The notes beneath the pieces are model-generated. The model did not search any database. It saw only the letters and a program-made list of their open reading frames with translations, and had not been told where the DNA came from. Below are positions 15,227 through 22,656 of a stretch of DNA of 34,465 nt, piece after piece. Position 1 is the first letter of the stretch; each line of letters begins with the position of its first letter. Source of the DNA: Actinomycetes bacterium (GTDB lineage: Bacteria; Actinomycetota; Acidimicrobiia; Acidimicrobiales; JAKAOS01); assembly GCA_021795215.1 (NCBI GenBank), contig JAJYPS010000018.1, positions 1-34,465 on the forward strand. Direction: 5' to 3'. Both the position numbers and the translations under genes were made by a program.

Positions 15227-16765
15227 TCAGACCTTCCAGACCGGAAGCGTCTTCACTCCGAACTGCATGCAGGTAGCGACGGACGGCGCCCACAGGTCGA
15301 GCCTGTTGCCGATGATTGCCCCGCCGGTGTCCTGCGCTATTCGGGTACCCACTCCACCGCCCACGTTGATCGTCGTTCCCAGAGGGATCACGGACGGGTC
15401 GACCGCGACGGTCACATTCGACACGGGAGCGCCGGATGCGGTCGTACCGCTGAGTGCGTAACAGGTGACGGTGAAGTTCCCAAGGAACGTTCCTCCCCCG
15501 GAGGAGGCAGCCGGCGCAGCAGAAGGCGCTATCGCAGCCGTAGCGATCGCGGGATGGCTCGCTGCCGCCTGAGCCGCTGCTGCCGCCTGAGCCGCTGCTC
15601 GAACTGCGGCAGCCTTCGCTGCAGCAGCCTTGGCTGCCGCAGCCTGAAGTGCGTCGTAGTAGCCGATCGCCCGGCTGGCAGCCAACGACTGGGACTGCAG
15701 CAACCAGTAGCCGCCTCCGTCGGACGTGGACACGATGCTCGACACCGCCGAACCTCCACCGATCCCGTGGAACCCGGCCGCCCCGAAGGAGTAGACGTCA
15801 CCATTGGCGGCCGTCAGCCAGTAGCCACGGTCACTGGGGAGCGCCGCCATCCCCACGATCGGAGCAGGCGGCTTGTCCGAGACCGCCGACCCGTAGAACT
15901 GCGCGTTGCCGAAGGAGAACACCCCGCCGTCCGCCGCCACCAGCCAGTAGCCGTGACCGTTGGACGTGGCTTCGATCCCCACCACCGGCTGCGCCAACGC
16001 TCGGCCGCCCATGGACCCGTAGAACTGCGCGTTGCCGAAGGAGAACACCCCGCCGTCCGCCGCCACCAGCCAGTAGCCGTGACCGTTGGACGTCGCTGCG
16101 ATACCGACCACCGGTGTCGGCAGGTTACGGGGCGCCAGTGATCCGTAGAAATGGGCGCTGCCGAAGGCGAACACTCCTCCGTCCGCCGCCACCAGCCAGT
16201 ACCCCTTGCCGTCAGGTGCCGCGGCGATCCCCACCACCGGCTGCGAAAGCGCATGCCCGGCCATCGAGCCGTAGAAGCGGGCGTTCCCCAACGCGGTGAC
16301 CTGTCCCCGGGCGGTGACTTCCCACATGCCCTTGCCACCGGGCAGCGATGCCGAGGCGACCGCCGTCGAGCCGATGCTGTTCCCCGTCGTCGGGCCTGCC
16401 GCTCCCGCATCGCCGTGAGCCTGAAGGGCCGTCGAAGACGCTTGGGCTCCCTTCGTCGCTTGTGCGACCGCCGAGCCCGGGGCAGCGGAGCCTGGACCAG
16501 CCGAGCCTGAGCCAGCGGAGCCGGGAGCAGCCCAGGCCAGTCCACCACTCGCTATGACCGTACCTACAGCGGTACCGGCCATGGCCGCCGCCCGAAGGCC
16601 TCCGGTCAGCCAGTTCCTCGGCGCTCGGTCCTGCTGCTCTGCACCGTTGCTGCCGAAGAAAGCGGGGTCATTTTGGAACCCATCGGTTTGACCCTGTGTC
16701 TGTAGAGGTATGGAGCCCCGTGGGCACCCGGTCTCAGGCAGGTTCAGCACGTTTGGAGATTTCAA
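15227..16765 (-). CDS. Secreted repeat protein with C-terminal 3D (RlpA/MltA-like) domain
   Basis: From TTG 16765 (GAGAGG 6 nt upstream) the product is 512 aa. A long polar n-region precedes a hydrophobic signal segment ending near WAAPGS. An Ala/Gly/Ser linker leads to four ~42-residue repeats, each with FYGS, PVVGIAA, GYWLVAADGGVF and FG, plus a fragment; they probably form a beta-propeller or solenoid. An Ala-rich helical spacer (AAAKAAAVRAAAQ) follows. The C-terminal ~85 residues hold the 3D domain: VTCYALSG, VAVDPSVIPLGTTINVG, IAQDTGGAIIGNRLDLW. 3D domains occur in peptidoglycan lytic transglycosylases and resuscitation-related hydrolases, so wall remodelling is the likely role. An ATG at 16801 lacks a binding site. 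Confidence 0.88.
   Translation of the reverse strand: MKSPNVLNLPETGCPRGSIPLQTQGQTDGFQNDPAFFGSNGAEQQDRAPRNWLTGGLRAAAMAGTAVGTVIASGGLAWAAPGSAGSGSAGPGSAAPGSAVAQATKGAQASSTALQAHGDAGAAGPTTGNSIGSTAVASASLPGGKGMWEVTARGQVTALGNARFYGSMAGHALSQPVVGIAAAPDGKGYWLVAADGGVFAFGSAHFYGSLAPRNLPTPVVGIAATSNGHGYWLVAADGGVFSFGNAQFYGSMGGRALAQPVVGIEATSNGHGYWLVAADGGVFSFGNAQFYGSAVSDKPPAPIVGMAALPSDRGYWLTAANGDVYSFGAAGFHGIGGGSAVSSIVSTSDGGGYWLLQSQSLAASRAIGYYDALQAAAAKAAAAKAAAVRAAAQAAAAAQAAASHPAIATAAIAPSAAPAASSGGGTFLGNFTVTCYALSGTTASGAPVSNVTVAVDPSVIPLGTTINVGGGVGTRIAQDTGGAIIGNRLDLWAPSVATCMQFGVKTLPVWKV
15891..16097 (-). repeat. 126-bp repeats in the 3D-protein gene
   Basis: Two coding units, starting at about 15891 and 16017, are identical over roughly 75 bases (from CCGTAGAACTGCGCG through CCGTTGGACGT). 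They encode consecutive 42-residue protein repeats. Neighbouring units are more diverged, so the two central copies look recently duplicated or gene-converted. Confidence 0.8.
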
Positions 16766-16928
16766 GGCGATCCTCTCGTCCTGGCGTCCACCATCCACCA
16801 TGAAGTCGGCGAACCGGACGCGAACGAAGCTCGGGCCCGCTTAGGCACAAGCGGGCGGCTAGATCCGTCTCGGCCGGTCTCGGGAACCGGACCAGACGGT
16901 GTCGGTATTGGATAGGCCTCCGTCGGCC
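16766..16928 (-). promoter_or_regulatory. Structured 5' leader of the 3D-domain gene
   Basis: About 160 nt separate the inferred transcription start from the TTG codon. They contain a two-tier hairpin at 16865-16899 (outer CCGTCT/AGACGG, inner CCGGT/ACCGG) and a second at 16835-16856 (GCCCGCTT/AAGCGGGC, 6-nt loop). Wall-hydrolase genes in actinobacteria often carry c-di-AMP (ydaO) riboswitches, but I do not see that class's GGGTGAATC or CCGAACCCGTCAGCTAACC blocks here. It may be another cis-regulatory RNA or only leader structure. Confidence 0.4.
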
Positions 16929-16966
16929 AGGCATGAGAATACGCGAACATGCCTCCCGTTCGTCAA
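16929..16966 (-). promoter_or_regulatory. Promoter with inverted repeat over the -10 box
   Basis: Read leftward, TTGACG (16961-16966) and TATTCT (16936-16941) are spaced 19 nt and point at the 3D-domain gene. A perfect inverted repeat AGGCATG-N12-CATGCCT (16929-16954) brackets the -10, the position expected for a repressor operator. The spacing is slightly long for a housekeeping promoter. Confidence 0.45.
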
Positions 16967-17035
16967 GTCAAATCCGCTCAGCCGGACGCAGTAGCAGGTG
17001 GGACGGCCCAAAAAAGTGGTCGACAGCAGCGGCGC

Positions 17036-17671
17036 TCAAGCGCCGGGCAGCAGGTCCGGGCCGCCCAACCGCTCGGACGCCTCGTCCAGCGCGTCGAGCC
17101 TCTCCGCAACCATCCGGCCGAGCACCGAGTGGCCCGCACGCTCCAGACGCCCTTCCACGCTGGCCACGTACCGGGAAGCCAACAGCTCCACTTCCGCCAC
17201 CTGCGGCTCGACCTGGACCGCCAGCGCCGCCCGGAGGGGGAGCGCCGCTCGTTGGGCCCTGACCAGGGCACCGTCCACCTCGAATGCCAAACGGACCAGT
17301 GTCCGGAGCGGCTCTTCCCACGGGTCCTCCGCGCGCTGGCGCCAGGCACGGCGCATCCTTCGGGACGAATCGGGACGGATACCCCTTCCTTCGATGGCGG
17401 CCGACTCCGTCCCTGCCGATTCGAGCCGCTCCCAGGCGTGGGTAGCCGAGGCGACCGACAACTGCAGGCGGCGGTGCATCGTCGCGACCTGAGAGGGCGA
17501 CCAGTTCCACCTGGCGGGCACACCGCGGCTCATGGGCGCTCCCCGACCGGGAAGCAGCGCCCCGGCACGGGGACCACTCAGCGACCTCCACAGGTAGCGG
17601 GCCACCCCCAACGCTGCGAACCCGGCCATGCCGGTCCACAGCAGACCCACGAGTAGGCCGAACTCGAGCAT
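17036..17671 (-). CDS. Single-pass membrane protein of unknown function
   Basis: From ATG 17671, with GAGAGGTGGGA directly upstream, the product is 211 aa. An N-terminal membrane anchor (LEFGLLVGLLWTGMAGFAAL) is followed by an Arg-rich segment and a long, Ala/Glu/Arg/Leu-rich, mostly helical soluble part (about 60-205), likely coiled-coil-like. The anchor has no leader-peptidase site, so the soluble part may be cytoplasmic. I recognise no enzyme motif. It lies upstream of the 3D-domain gene on the same strand, but the promoter in between suggests separate expression. A longer frame from 17728 lacks a binding site. Confidence 0.65.
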   Translation of the reverse strand: MLEFGLLVGLLWTGMAGFAALGVARYLWRSLSGPRAGALLPGRGAPMSRGVPARWNWSPSQVATMHRRLQLSVASATHAWERLESAGTESAAIEGRGIRPDSSRRMRRAWRQRAEDPWEEPLRTLVRLAFEVDGALVRAQRAALPLRAALAVQVEPQVAEVELLASRYVASVEGRLERAGHSVLGRMVAERLDALDEASERLGGPDLLPGA

Positions 17672-17807
17672 TCCCACCTCTCGTATCCTACCTACCGATC
17701 GAACGCGGGGGCACGGCTTGGGACTCACGGATCGGGGGACACGACGTTACCGATCTACCCTCGCCCGGCACGCCACCAGGCTCTTGCGGGGCCTTCCCCA
17801 GGGTCTC

Positions 17808-18998
17808 TCAGGACCGCCCCGAGTCGACTCGGGGCCTTCTTCCCGAGAGGTACGTCCCGAGTCGGCTCAGGATCCCCTGGAGCACCTCTGCGGTGGTGGC
17901 GAAGTTGAGTCGTACGTGACCTTTTCCGGGGCCACCGAAGTCGGGGCCGCTGCTGAGCAGCACGCCGGCGTTCTGCTTCAGCTCACCTGCGGGGTCGGGG
18001 CCCATGCCCAGCCCGGACAGATCTATCCACGCCAGGTAGGTCGCCTCCGGGGCGAAGCTGACGACACCGTCGAGACCGGCCAGCGCGGTCGCCACCGCGT
18101 CACGGTTGTCCTGCAGGTAGGACAGCACCTGTCCCAGCCACTCGTCCCCCTCTTTCCAGGCCGCTGCTGTCGCTCTCAGTCCCAGCACCGACAACCCTCC
18201 TCTGACATGCGAAGGGACAGCGGAGAACCGGTCGTAGAGCGAGCGCGAGCCGAAGCTGGCGACCGAGCAACGCAGCCCGGCGATGTTGAAGGCCTTCGAG
18301 GCCGACGCCAGTGTCACACATCTCGTCGCAGCGGCCGGAGCCGCGAGCGGCATGGGCACATGGGACCGGCCCGGGTACACGAGATCGGCGTGAATCTCGT
18401 CCACGACGAGGACGAGGTCCTCCTCCTCCGCCACCTCCGCCACTGCCTCCAGCTCGTCGTCGGCGAACACCCGGCCGGTCGGGTTGTGTGGATTGCAGAC
18501 CAGCATCACCTTCGCGCCTTGGCCCCTCACCGCGGCTCTCAGCCGGTCGGCGTCCACCCTGTATCCCTGCGGTGCGACGGCGAGAGGGGCCTCGACCAGG
18601 CGCCGGCCCGTGTCCGCCACGGCGGAGAGGAACGGCGGGTAGACCGGCGTCTGAACCACCACGCCGTCACCGGGCTCGCTGAACGTCATCAGCGCTATGT
18701 AGATCGACTGCACGACGTCGGACGTGACGACCACGAGGGACGGGTCGACATCCAGGCCGTGGCGGGAGGCCGACCGGGCCACGAACGACGCGACCACTGC
18801 GTCCACATCCTGCCCCGACGGGTAACCCAGATCCTGAGCGCCGACGGCCTCCGCAAGCACGTCCGCCACCGGAGGAGCGAGGGGGAAGTCCATGTCGGCG
18901 ATCCAGGCGGCCAGCACGTCTCCCGGCGCCGCAGCCCACTTGGCTCCCCGTCTCTTGGTCAGGTCGGCCAGGTCGAAACGATCGAAGTTCACCGACAC
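17808..18998 (-). CDS. PLP-dependent aminotransferase, MalY/PatB (C-S lyase) type
   Basis: A ~396-aa fold-type I aminotransferase, read from GTG 18998 (start uncertain, no strong binding site; GTG 18992 also possible). The MalY/PatB branch is suggested by WIADMDFP (32-39) and GYP (58-60). VVQSIYIALMTFSEPGD, NPHNPTG (169-175, PLP-binding Asn), DEIHADLVY (200-208) and the Schiff-base Lys235 in SASKAFNIAG follow. A C-terminal RLNFAT holds the carboxylate-binding Arg. Enzymes of this type cleave cystathionine or cysteine to homocysteine/sulfide, pyruvate and ammonia, or act as transaminases. The gene is 71 nt downstream of a response regulator gene on the same strand, with no obvious functional tie. 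Confidence 0.9.
   Translation of the reverse strand: MSVNFDRFDLADLTKRRGAKWAAAPGDVLAAWIADMDFPLAPPVADVLAEAVGAQDLGYPSGQDVDAVVASFVARSASRHGLDVDPSLVVVTSDVVQSIYIALMTFSEPGDGVVVQTPVYPPFLSAVADTGRRLVEAPLAVAPQGYRVDADRLRAAVRGQGAKVMLVCNPHNPTGRVFADDELEAVAEVAEEEDLVLVVDEIHADLVYPGRSHVPMPLAAPAAATRCVTLASASKAFNIAGLRCSVASFGSRSLYDRFSAVPSHVRGGLSVLGLRATAAAWKEGDEWLGQVLSYLQDNRDAVATALAGLDGVVSFAPEATYLAWIDLSGLGMGPDPAGELKQNAGVLLSSGPDFGGPGKGHVRLNFATTAEVLQGILSRLGTYLSGRRPRVDSGRS
17816..17835. terminator. 20-bp perfect palindrome at the aminotransferase 3' end
   Basis: GCCCCGAGTCGACTCGGGGC is a perfect palindrome overlapping the last codons of the aminotransferase gene. As RNA it can form an 8-bp stem with a 4-nt loop. There is no T tract, and a protein-binding role is equally possible. 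Confidence 0.3.
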
Positions 18999-19069
18999 CC
19001 ATACTGCCAGCCGGCGTGCCGCTTCCTGCCCCGGGTCCCGGGCCGGGTAGGAGGGTGGGGGGCCAGGCG

Positions 19070-19474
19070 TCAGACCGCCGTCCAGGCCCAGGGGCGGCCA
19101 AGCTCGGCGACGACGTCCGCAACCGCTTCCAGCCGGAACGGCTTGGCCAGGAACCGCCTCACTCCCAGGCGGAAAGCCCGGTCGAGCTGGTCGACGTCGG
19201 CGGAGCCGGTCACCGCCACGATCGCTGCGCCGGGACAGCTCTCGTGGCTGCGCAGCCACTCGACGAGAGCCAGGCCCTCGCCGCCTGGAAGCTCGAGGTC
19301 GACGATCGCCACCGCCAATCTCGCGCCGGCCGAGCTTTCTGCCCACTCGATGCCCTCCCCGACGGTCGACACGTGGACCACCGGGTTGATGCATCCCAAA
19401 TCGCCCAGCACGGCAGCCACAGCCGCGAGACAGCCCGAGTCGGCGTCTGCGACCAGTACCCCGGGAAGTGCCAC
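19070..19474 (-). CDS. Stand-alone CheY-like response regulator receiver
   Basis: The 134-aa product consists of one receiver domain. The acidic pocket is Asp10/Asp12 (VLVADADS), the phospho-acceptor is Asp59 (IVDLELPGGEG), and the switch Thr89 (VAVTGSAD) and Lys111 (FLAKPF) are in place, so it should be phosphorylatable. There is no output domain, so it probably works through protein contacts or as a phosphorelay carrier. The start is GTG 19474, preceded by AAAGGGAAGA; an ATG 25 codons earlier is less likely. No histidine kinase lies in the window, making it an orphan here. Confidence 0.88.
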   Translation of the reverse strand: MALPGVLVADADSGCLAAVAAVLGDLGCINPVVHVSTVGEGIEWAESSAGARLAVAIVDLELPGGEGLALVEWLRSHESCPGAAIVAVTGSADVDQLDRAFRLGVRRFLAKPFRLEAVADVVAELGRPWAWTAV

Positions 19475-19636
19475 TCTTCCCTTTCGACCCGATCTACGCC
19501 CATCTTGACTCGACGCCGGGGCCGCACCAGCCCGTCGACCACCGGCCACTCGGAGTGGCTCCGGCGTGGCGAGGCGGGCGCTCCTGGACGCCTCGCCAGC
19601 GACACCGGCCGCATCCGGGCGACGCCGGCCGTCGCC

Positions 19637-21094
19637 TCAGGGCCTTCCGGTCAGCAGACGCAACGGGATGGCCTGCATCCAACCCAAGTTGGTACCTACG
19701 AAGGCCGTCTCGCCGACCACTGTTATGCCCTGGGGACCGAAGCCGCCGTGGGTACCGGTCCACACATGAACGACCGCTCCGTCGGCGGCGTCCACCGCCA
19801 CCACCGTGCCCGACGCGGTCGGGAACAGCAGCCTCCCCCCTACCAGCACCGGCGGAGCCTTCACCCTTCCGGGCACCGGGGTCCTCCACTTGACCGCTCC
19901 TGTGGCGAGATCGATGCAGTAGGCGTCTCCGGTTACCGGGCTGGCGGTGTACACGGAGCTTCCGACGACGATCGGACTGGCGTCTTTGTTGCGAGGAGGC
20001 ACTTTTCCCGTCCCGAGGGCGGCCGACCACAGCAGCCGGTGGTTCACGGTGTCGATCGCCAGCTCCTCGCTGCCGGCGAGTCCTGGCATCTTCGACACGG
20101 TCTCGATCTGCAGGACGGCCGTCGTGCCCGCCACTGCGGGCGTGCCGTCACCCATGCTGGACGAGAACACCGAAGGAGGCTCGACCGCCCACAGCTCCTT
20201 GCCCGTGGCCGCGTCGATGCCGTAGAACCGGCTCGGGTGAGTGCCGCCGAACACCACCGTGCTGCCGGACACGTCCAGGGACGACATCGACACGAAGGAG
20301 CCGATCGACGTGCGCCACAACTGCTTACCCGTGGCAGGGTCGAGGGCGACGACGTGCCCCCCGCCGTCTGCGAAGATCAGCCGGCCGCCCACAGCCACGG
20401 GAGTGGGCATGTCCTCCCCTTTGGTGGGAAAGGTCCACACCAGCTTGCCGGTGAGGGCATTGACGGCGTCGACGGCGCTGATGCCCGTGCCTCTCACCAC
20501 CTGAGCCCCGGGAGCGCCGAAGCGGACCGCCTGGCTGTAGGAGAAGTCCGAGTTGCCGGCCCCGACCACCACCAGCCGGCGTCCTCCCGCTTCCACCACG
20601 AGGGGAGTGCTCATCACCTCGTTGTGCGCCTGGAACGCCCACCGCTGCCGTCCGGTCGTTGCGGAGAGCGCGTAGACAGTCCCGTTGTCGTTCGGCGCAT
20701 AGACCGTTCCGGCAGCGACCGACACTCCTATGGGGAAGCCGACCAGATCCCTCCATGCCGGCACGGCGGCGGACGGGATGGCGGCGGGATTGGCGACCGC
20801 ACCCGGAACGCCGAAGGACCAGGACGACGCAGGAGGGCTGTTGCGTGGCTCCGTCACCACGGCGTTGTGGCCCGGCACCCTCCCGTACATCGTCCAGGAG
20901 GAAGGATCCGAGCCGCGTCCTGCCGGAATGATCCCCGCCGCAGTCCGCCCGTCAGGTTGCGCCGAGCGGGCGCCGGACTGCGGCGGTACGGCTCCTGCAG
21001 TGGCGCATCCGCTGGCTAGGCCCATCGCCAGAAGAGCGGCCAGTCGGGGACTGCAGCGCCGCGGCGCCGCCGTTCTGTTACGGTTCCGGTTCAC
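19637..21094 (-). CDS. PQQ-like beta-propeller lipoprotein (paralogue A)
   Basis: From GTG 21094 the product is 485 aa. An Arg-rich n-region, a hydrophobic stretch and the lipobox ASGC mark a lipoprotein. The mature part is a run of PQQ/pyrrolo-quinoline-type propeller blades with recurring YALSATTGRQRWAF, VDAVNALTGKLVWTF, VALDPATGKQLWRT, GIDAATGKELW and CIDLATGAVKWRT motifs, each a Trp-docked strand. No catalytic residues of quinoprotein dehydrogenases are evident, so it is more likely a scaffold or binding propeller (BamB-like fold) at the outer membrane face. A longer frame to 21241 exists, but the promoter found at 21127-21156 lies inside it. It resembles the protein at 28793-30310 throughout. 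Confidence 0.85.
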   Translation of the reverse strand: MNRNRNRTAAPRRCSPRLAALLAMGLASGCATAGAVPPQSGARSAQPDGRTAAGIIPAGRGSDPSSWTMYGRVPGHNAVVTEPRNSPPASSWSFGVPGAVANPAAIPSAAVPAWRDLVGFPIGVSVAAGTVYAPNDNGTVYALSATTGRQRWAFQAHNEVMSTPLVVEAGGRRLVVVGAGNSDFSYSQAVRFGAPGAQVVRGTGISAVDAVNALTGKLVWTFPTKGEDMPTPVAVGGRLIFADGGGHVVALDPATGKQLWRTSIGSFVSMSSLDVSGSTVVFGGTHPSRFYGIDAATGKELWAVEPPSVFSSSMGDGTPAVAGTTAVLQIETVSKMPGLAGSEELAIDTVNHRLLWSAALGTGKVPPRNKDASPIVVGSSVYTASPVTGDAYCIDLATGAVKWRTPVPGRVKAPPVLVGGRLLFPTASGTVVAVDAADGAVVHVWTGTHGGFGPQGITVVGETAFVGTNLGWMQAIPLRLLTGRP

Positions 21095-21126
21095 GCCGAG
21101 ATGCTGCAGCCATCGGGCGTTCAACG

Positions 21127-21156
21127 TCCATAAACGGCTGCCGCCGTGCCGTTCAA
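21127..21156 (-). promoter_or_regulatory. Promoter of the first PQQ-propeller gene
   Basis: Reading leftward, TTGAAC (21151-21156) and TATGGA (21127-21132) are 18 nt apart, giving a start near 21120 and a ~26-nt leader before GTG 21094. The 118-base divergent region between the two starts serves both genes. Confidence 0.4.
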
Positions 21157-21199
21157 CTTGCTCCAACGGGATCGCTGAGTGGGACTCGGCCGGGAGCGG

Positions 21200-21205
21200 T
21201 ATGTA
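21200..21205 (+). promoter_or_regulatory. Possible -10 box for a leaderless mRNA
   Basis: TATGTA ends 7 nt before ATG 21213, so transcription would begin at or next to the start codon. No well-placed Shine-Dalgarno is seen. The -35 region is poor, so the call is tentative. Confidence 0.3.
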
Positions 21206-21212
21206 GTTCGGC

Positions 21213-21425
21213 ATGGCCGACGACCTTCGCTCGATGCTCAACAGTGCTCTGATAGAACACGTCAGGACCGACCACTATCCGAGCGTGTCCATGATGAACA
21301 CGTTGGAGCGGTTGACCACGGGGGAGCAGCGGCAGGAGTTCATCGCTGCCCTGATCGAGAAAGTGAGCCAGGACAGATTCCCGAGCAACACGATGATCGC
21401 CCGGATCACACGTCTGGTGACCTGA
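21213..21425 (+). CDS. 70-aa protein made of two homologous repeats
   Basis: The 70-aa product is almost entirely two copies of one motif: ALIEHVRTDHYPSVSMMNTL (12-31) continuing to ERLTT, and ALIEKVSQDRFPSNTMIARI (46-65) continuing to TRLVT. Identical positions include ALIE, V, D, aromatic-Pro-Ser, Met and RL-T. Each copy looks like a helix, a short P-S turn and a second helix, so the protein is probably a small four-helix unit. No signal or membrane segment is present. The gene ends in a 4-base overlap with the following hydrolase frame, suggesting coupled expression. I do not know the function. Confidence 0.75.
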   Translation: MADDLRSMLNSALIEHVRTDHYPSVSMMNTLERLTTGEQRQEFIAALIEKVSQDRFPSNTMIARITRLVT

Positions 21426-22603
21426 CAGCCCGGCGCCGGACCGGGGTACGTCTGGCTCGCTTGGCGCTGGCGGCCGCCGCCGTGGCCTTGACCTCGTACG
21501 GGGCGGCCGGCTGGTACTTCTCGGGAGAGCTGTACAAGATGGGCCTGTCCGCTGCATGGCAACGTGCGCAGAAGCCCAACTACGACGTCATGGTCCAATC
21601 CGTGAGCCGGGGCGTGCTGGTCGTGTCGAGCCGCTCGCCGAAGTCGCCCATCTTCTCCAAAGGTCAGTGGGGCATCAGTTGGCCGGGGGGATGGGCGCGG
21701 CTGACGAAGCTCCACAAGGTGCGAGGCAACCAGGCCGAGTGGTCGTACTCGATGCTGTCCGGCTCACTCGAGCGTGGAGCACGGGTGGCGACCACGGTGG
21801 ACGTGTTCGGGCCGACCCCTGCCGCCCTCGGACTGCCCTACTCGTCGGTCGACTTCTCCGGCCCGCTCGGTCGCTATCCCGCCTGGATCGTCCCCGCGAC
21901 CAGCAGTGCCGCCCGAGCTACATGGGCCATCACGGTGAACGGCAAGAGCCTGTCCCGCCTCGACTGCATGAAGATCGTGCCGGTGCTGCACGACCAGGGC
22001 ATGACGGTGATGATGGCGACTTACCGCAACGACATCGGTGCCCCGTCCTCGCCGAACGGGCAGATCGGCTACGGGAGCACCGAGTGGCCCGATCTGCAGG
22101 CCGCCGTCCGCTATGCGCTATCCCACGGGGCCAAGCGAGTAGTCCTGGTGGGCTACAGCATGGGCGGGGGGATCGTGATGAGCTTCCTCCAACACTCCGC
22201 CATCGCCGACAGGGTCAGCCTGGCGGTGCTCGACTCGCCGGTCCTCGACTTCTCCGCCACGGTGGACTTCGGCGCCAGGCATCAGCGGCTACCGCTGCTG
22301 GGAGTGCCGATTCCCCAGTTCCTGACGGACGGGGCCAAGTGGGAGGCCTCCCTCCGCTACGGGCTCGACTGGTCCCGCATGAACTACCTGAAGGGGAAGC
22401 GCCCTCCGGTGCCGATCCTTCTGTTCCAGGGAGCCGCGGACCAGACCGTCCCGCCTGCCACGAGCGCCGAGCTGGCCCGGCTCCATCCCCGACAGGTCAC
22501 CTACGTCGTCACTCCGCGGGCCGGACATCTGGAGTCCTGGAACCTGGACCCCTCCCGCTACGACAGGTTGGTCGCGCAGTTCGCCAAGAATCACCTCGAC
22601 TGA
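21422..22603 (+). CDS. Membrane-anchored alpha/beta hydrolase
   Basis: A ~393-aa protein. An Arg-rich start and one hydrophobic segment (ALAAAAVALTSYGAAGWYF) anchor it, with the hydrolase outside. The core has VPVLHDQGMTVMMATYRND, the nucleophile elbow GYSMGGG, the acid Asp in GAADQTVPP and the His in AGHLESW, a complete Ser-Asp-His triad. The substrate is unknown; an esterase or lysophospholipase-like role is inference. The start is unclear: no ATG or GTG lies before the anchor. CTG 21422 overlaps the upstream stop as CTGA and keeps the Arg-rich n-region; TTG 21461 would cut into it. It is convergent with the helicase gene. Confidence 0.82.
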   Translation: MTARRRTGVRLARLALAAAAVALTSYGAAGWYFSGELYKMGLSAAWQRAQKPNYDVMVQSVSRGVLVVSSRSPKSPIFSKGQWGISWPGGWARLTKLHKVRGNQAEWSYSMLSGSLERGARVATTVDVFGPTPAALGLPYSSVDFSGPLGRYPAWIVPATSSAARATWAITVNGKSLSRLDCMKIVPVLHDQGMTVMMATYRNDIGAPSSPNGQIGYGSTEWPDLQAAVRYALSHGAKRVVLVGYSMGGGIVMSFLQHSAIADRVSLAVLDSPVLDFSATVDFGARHQRLPLLGVPIPQFLTDGAKWEASLRYGLDWSRMNYLKGKRPPVPILLFQGAADQTVPPATSAELARLHPRQVTYVVTPRAGHLESWNLDPSRYDRLVAQFAKNHLD

Positions 22604-22625
22604 ACGCCGGGGCGGAGGGGCGGAG

Positions 22626-22650
22626 CCGGCGCGGCATGGGCCAGCGCCGG
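22626..22650. terminator. Hairpin between convergent genes
   Basis: CCGGCGC (22626-22632) pairs with GCGCCGG (22644-22650) around an 11-nt loop, in the 53-base gap between the hydrolase and helicase stops. No T tract on either side; a bidirectional terminator is plausible. Confidence 0.35.
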
Positions 22651-22656
22651 TAGGGG

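Noticed and set aside
15051-15293. Minus-strand 80-codon frame ending in an ATGA overlap with the FAH-family gene
   Set aside because: Its start lies inside the 3D domain of the upstream gene, it contains the stem-loop at 15123-15165, and the composition is Arg/Gly/Pro-rich without a fold-like pattern.
16766-16928. c-di-AMP (ydaO/yuaA) riboswitch upstream of the 3D-domain gene
   Set aside because: Gene context fits, but the class's conserved sequence blocks are not seen; kept only as an unassigned structured leader.
17628-21019. Very long plus-strand frames opposite the aminotransferase, receiver and PQQ genes
   Set aside because: Arg/His/Pro-rich shadow frames typical of GC-rich DNA; the minus-strand genes have clear family motifs.
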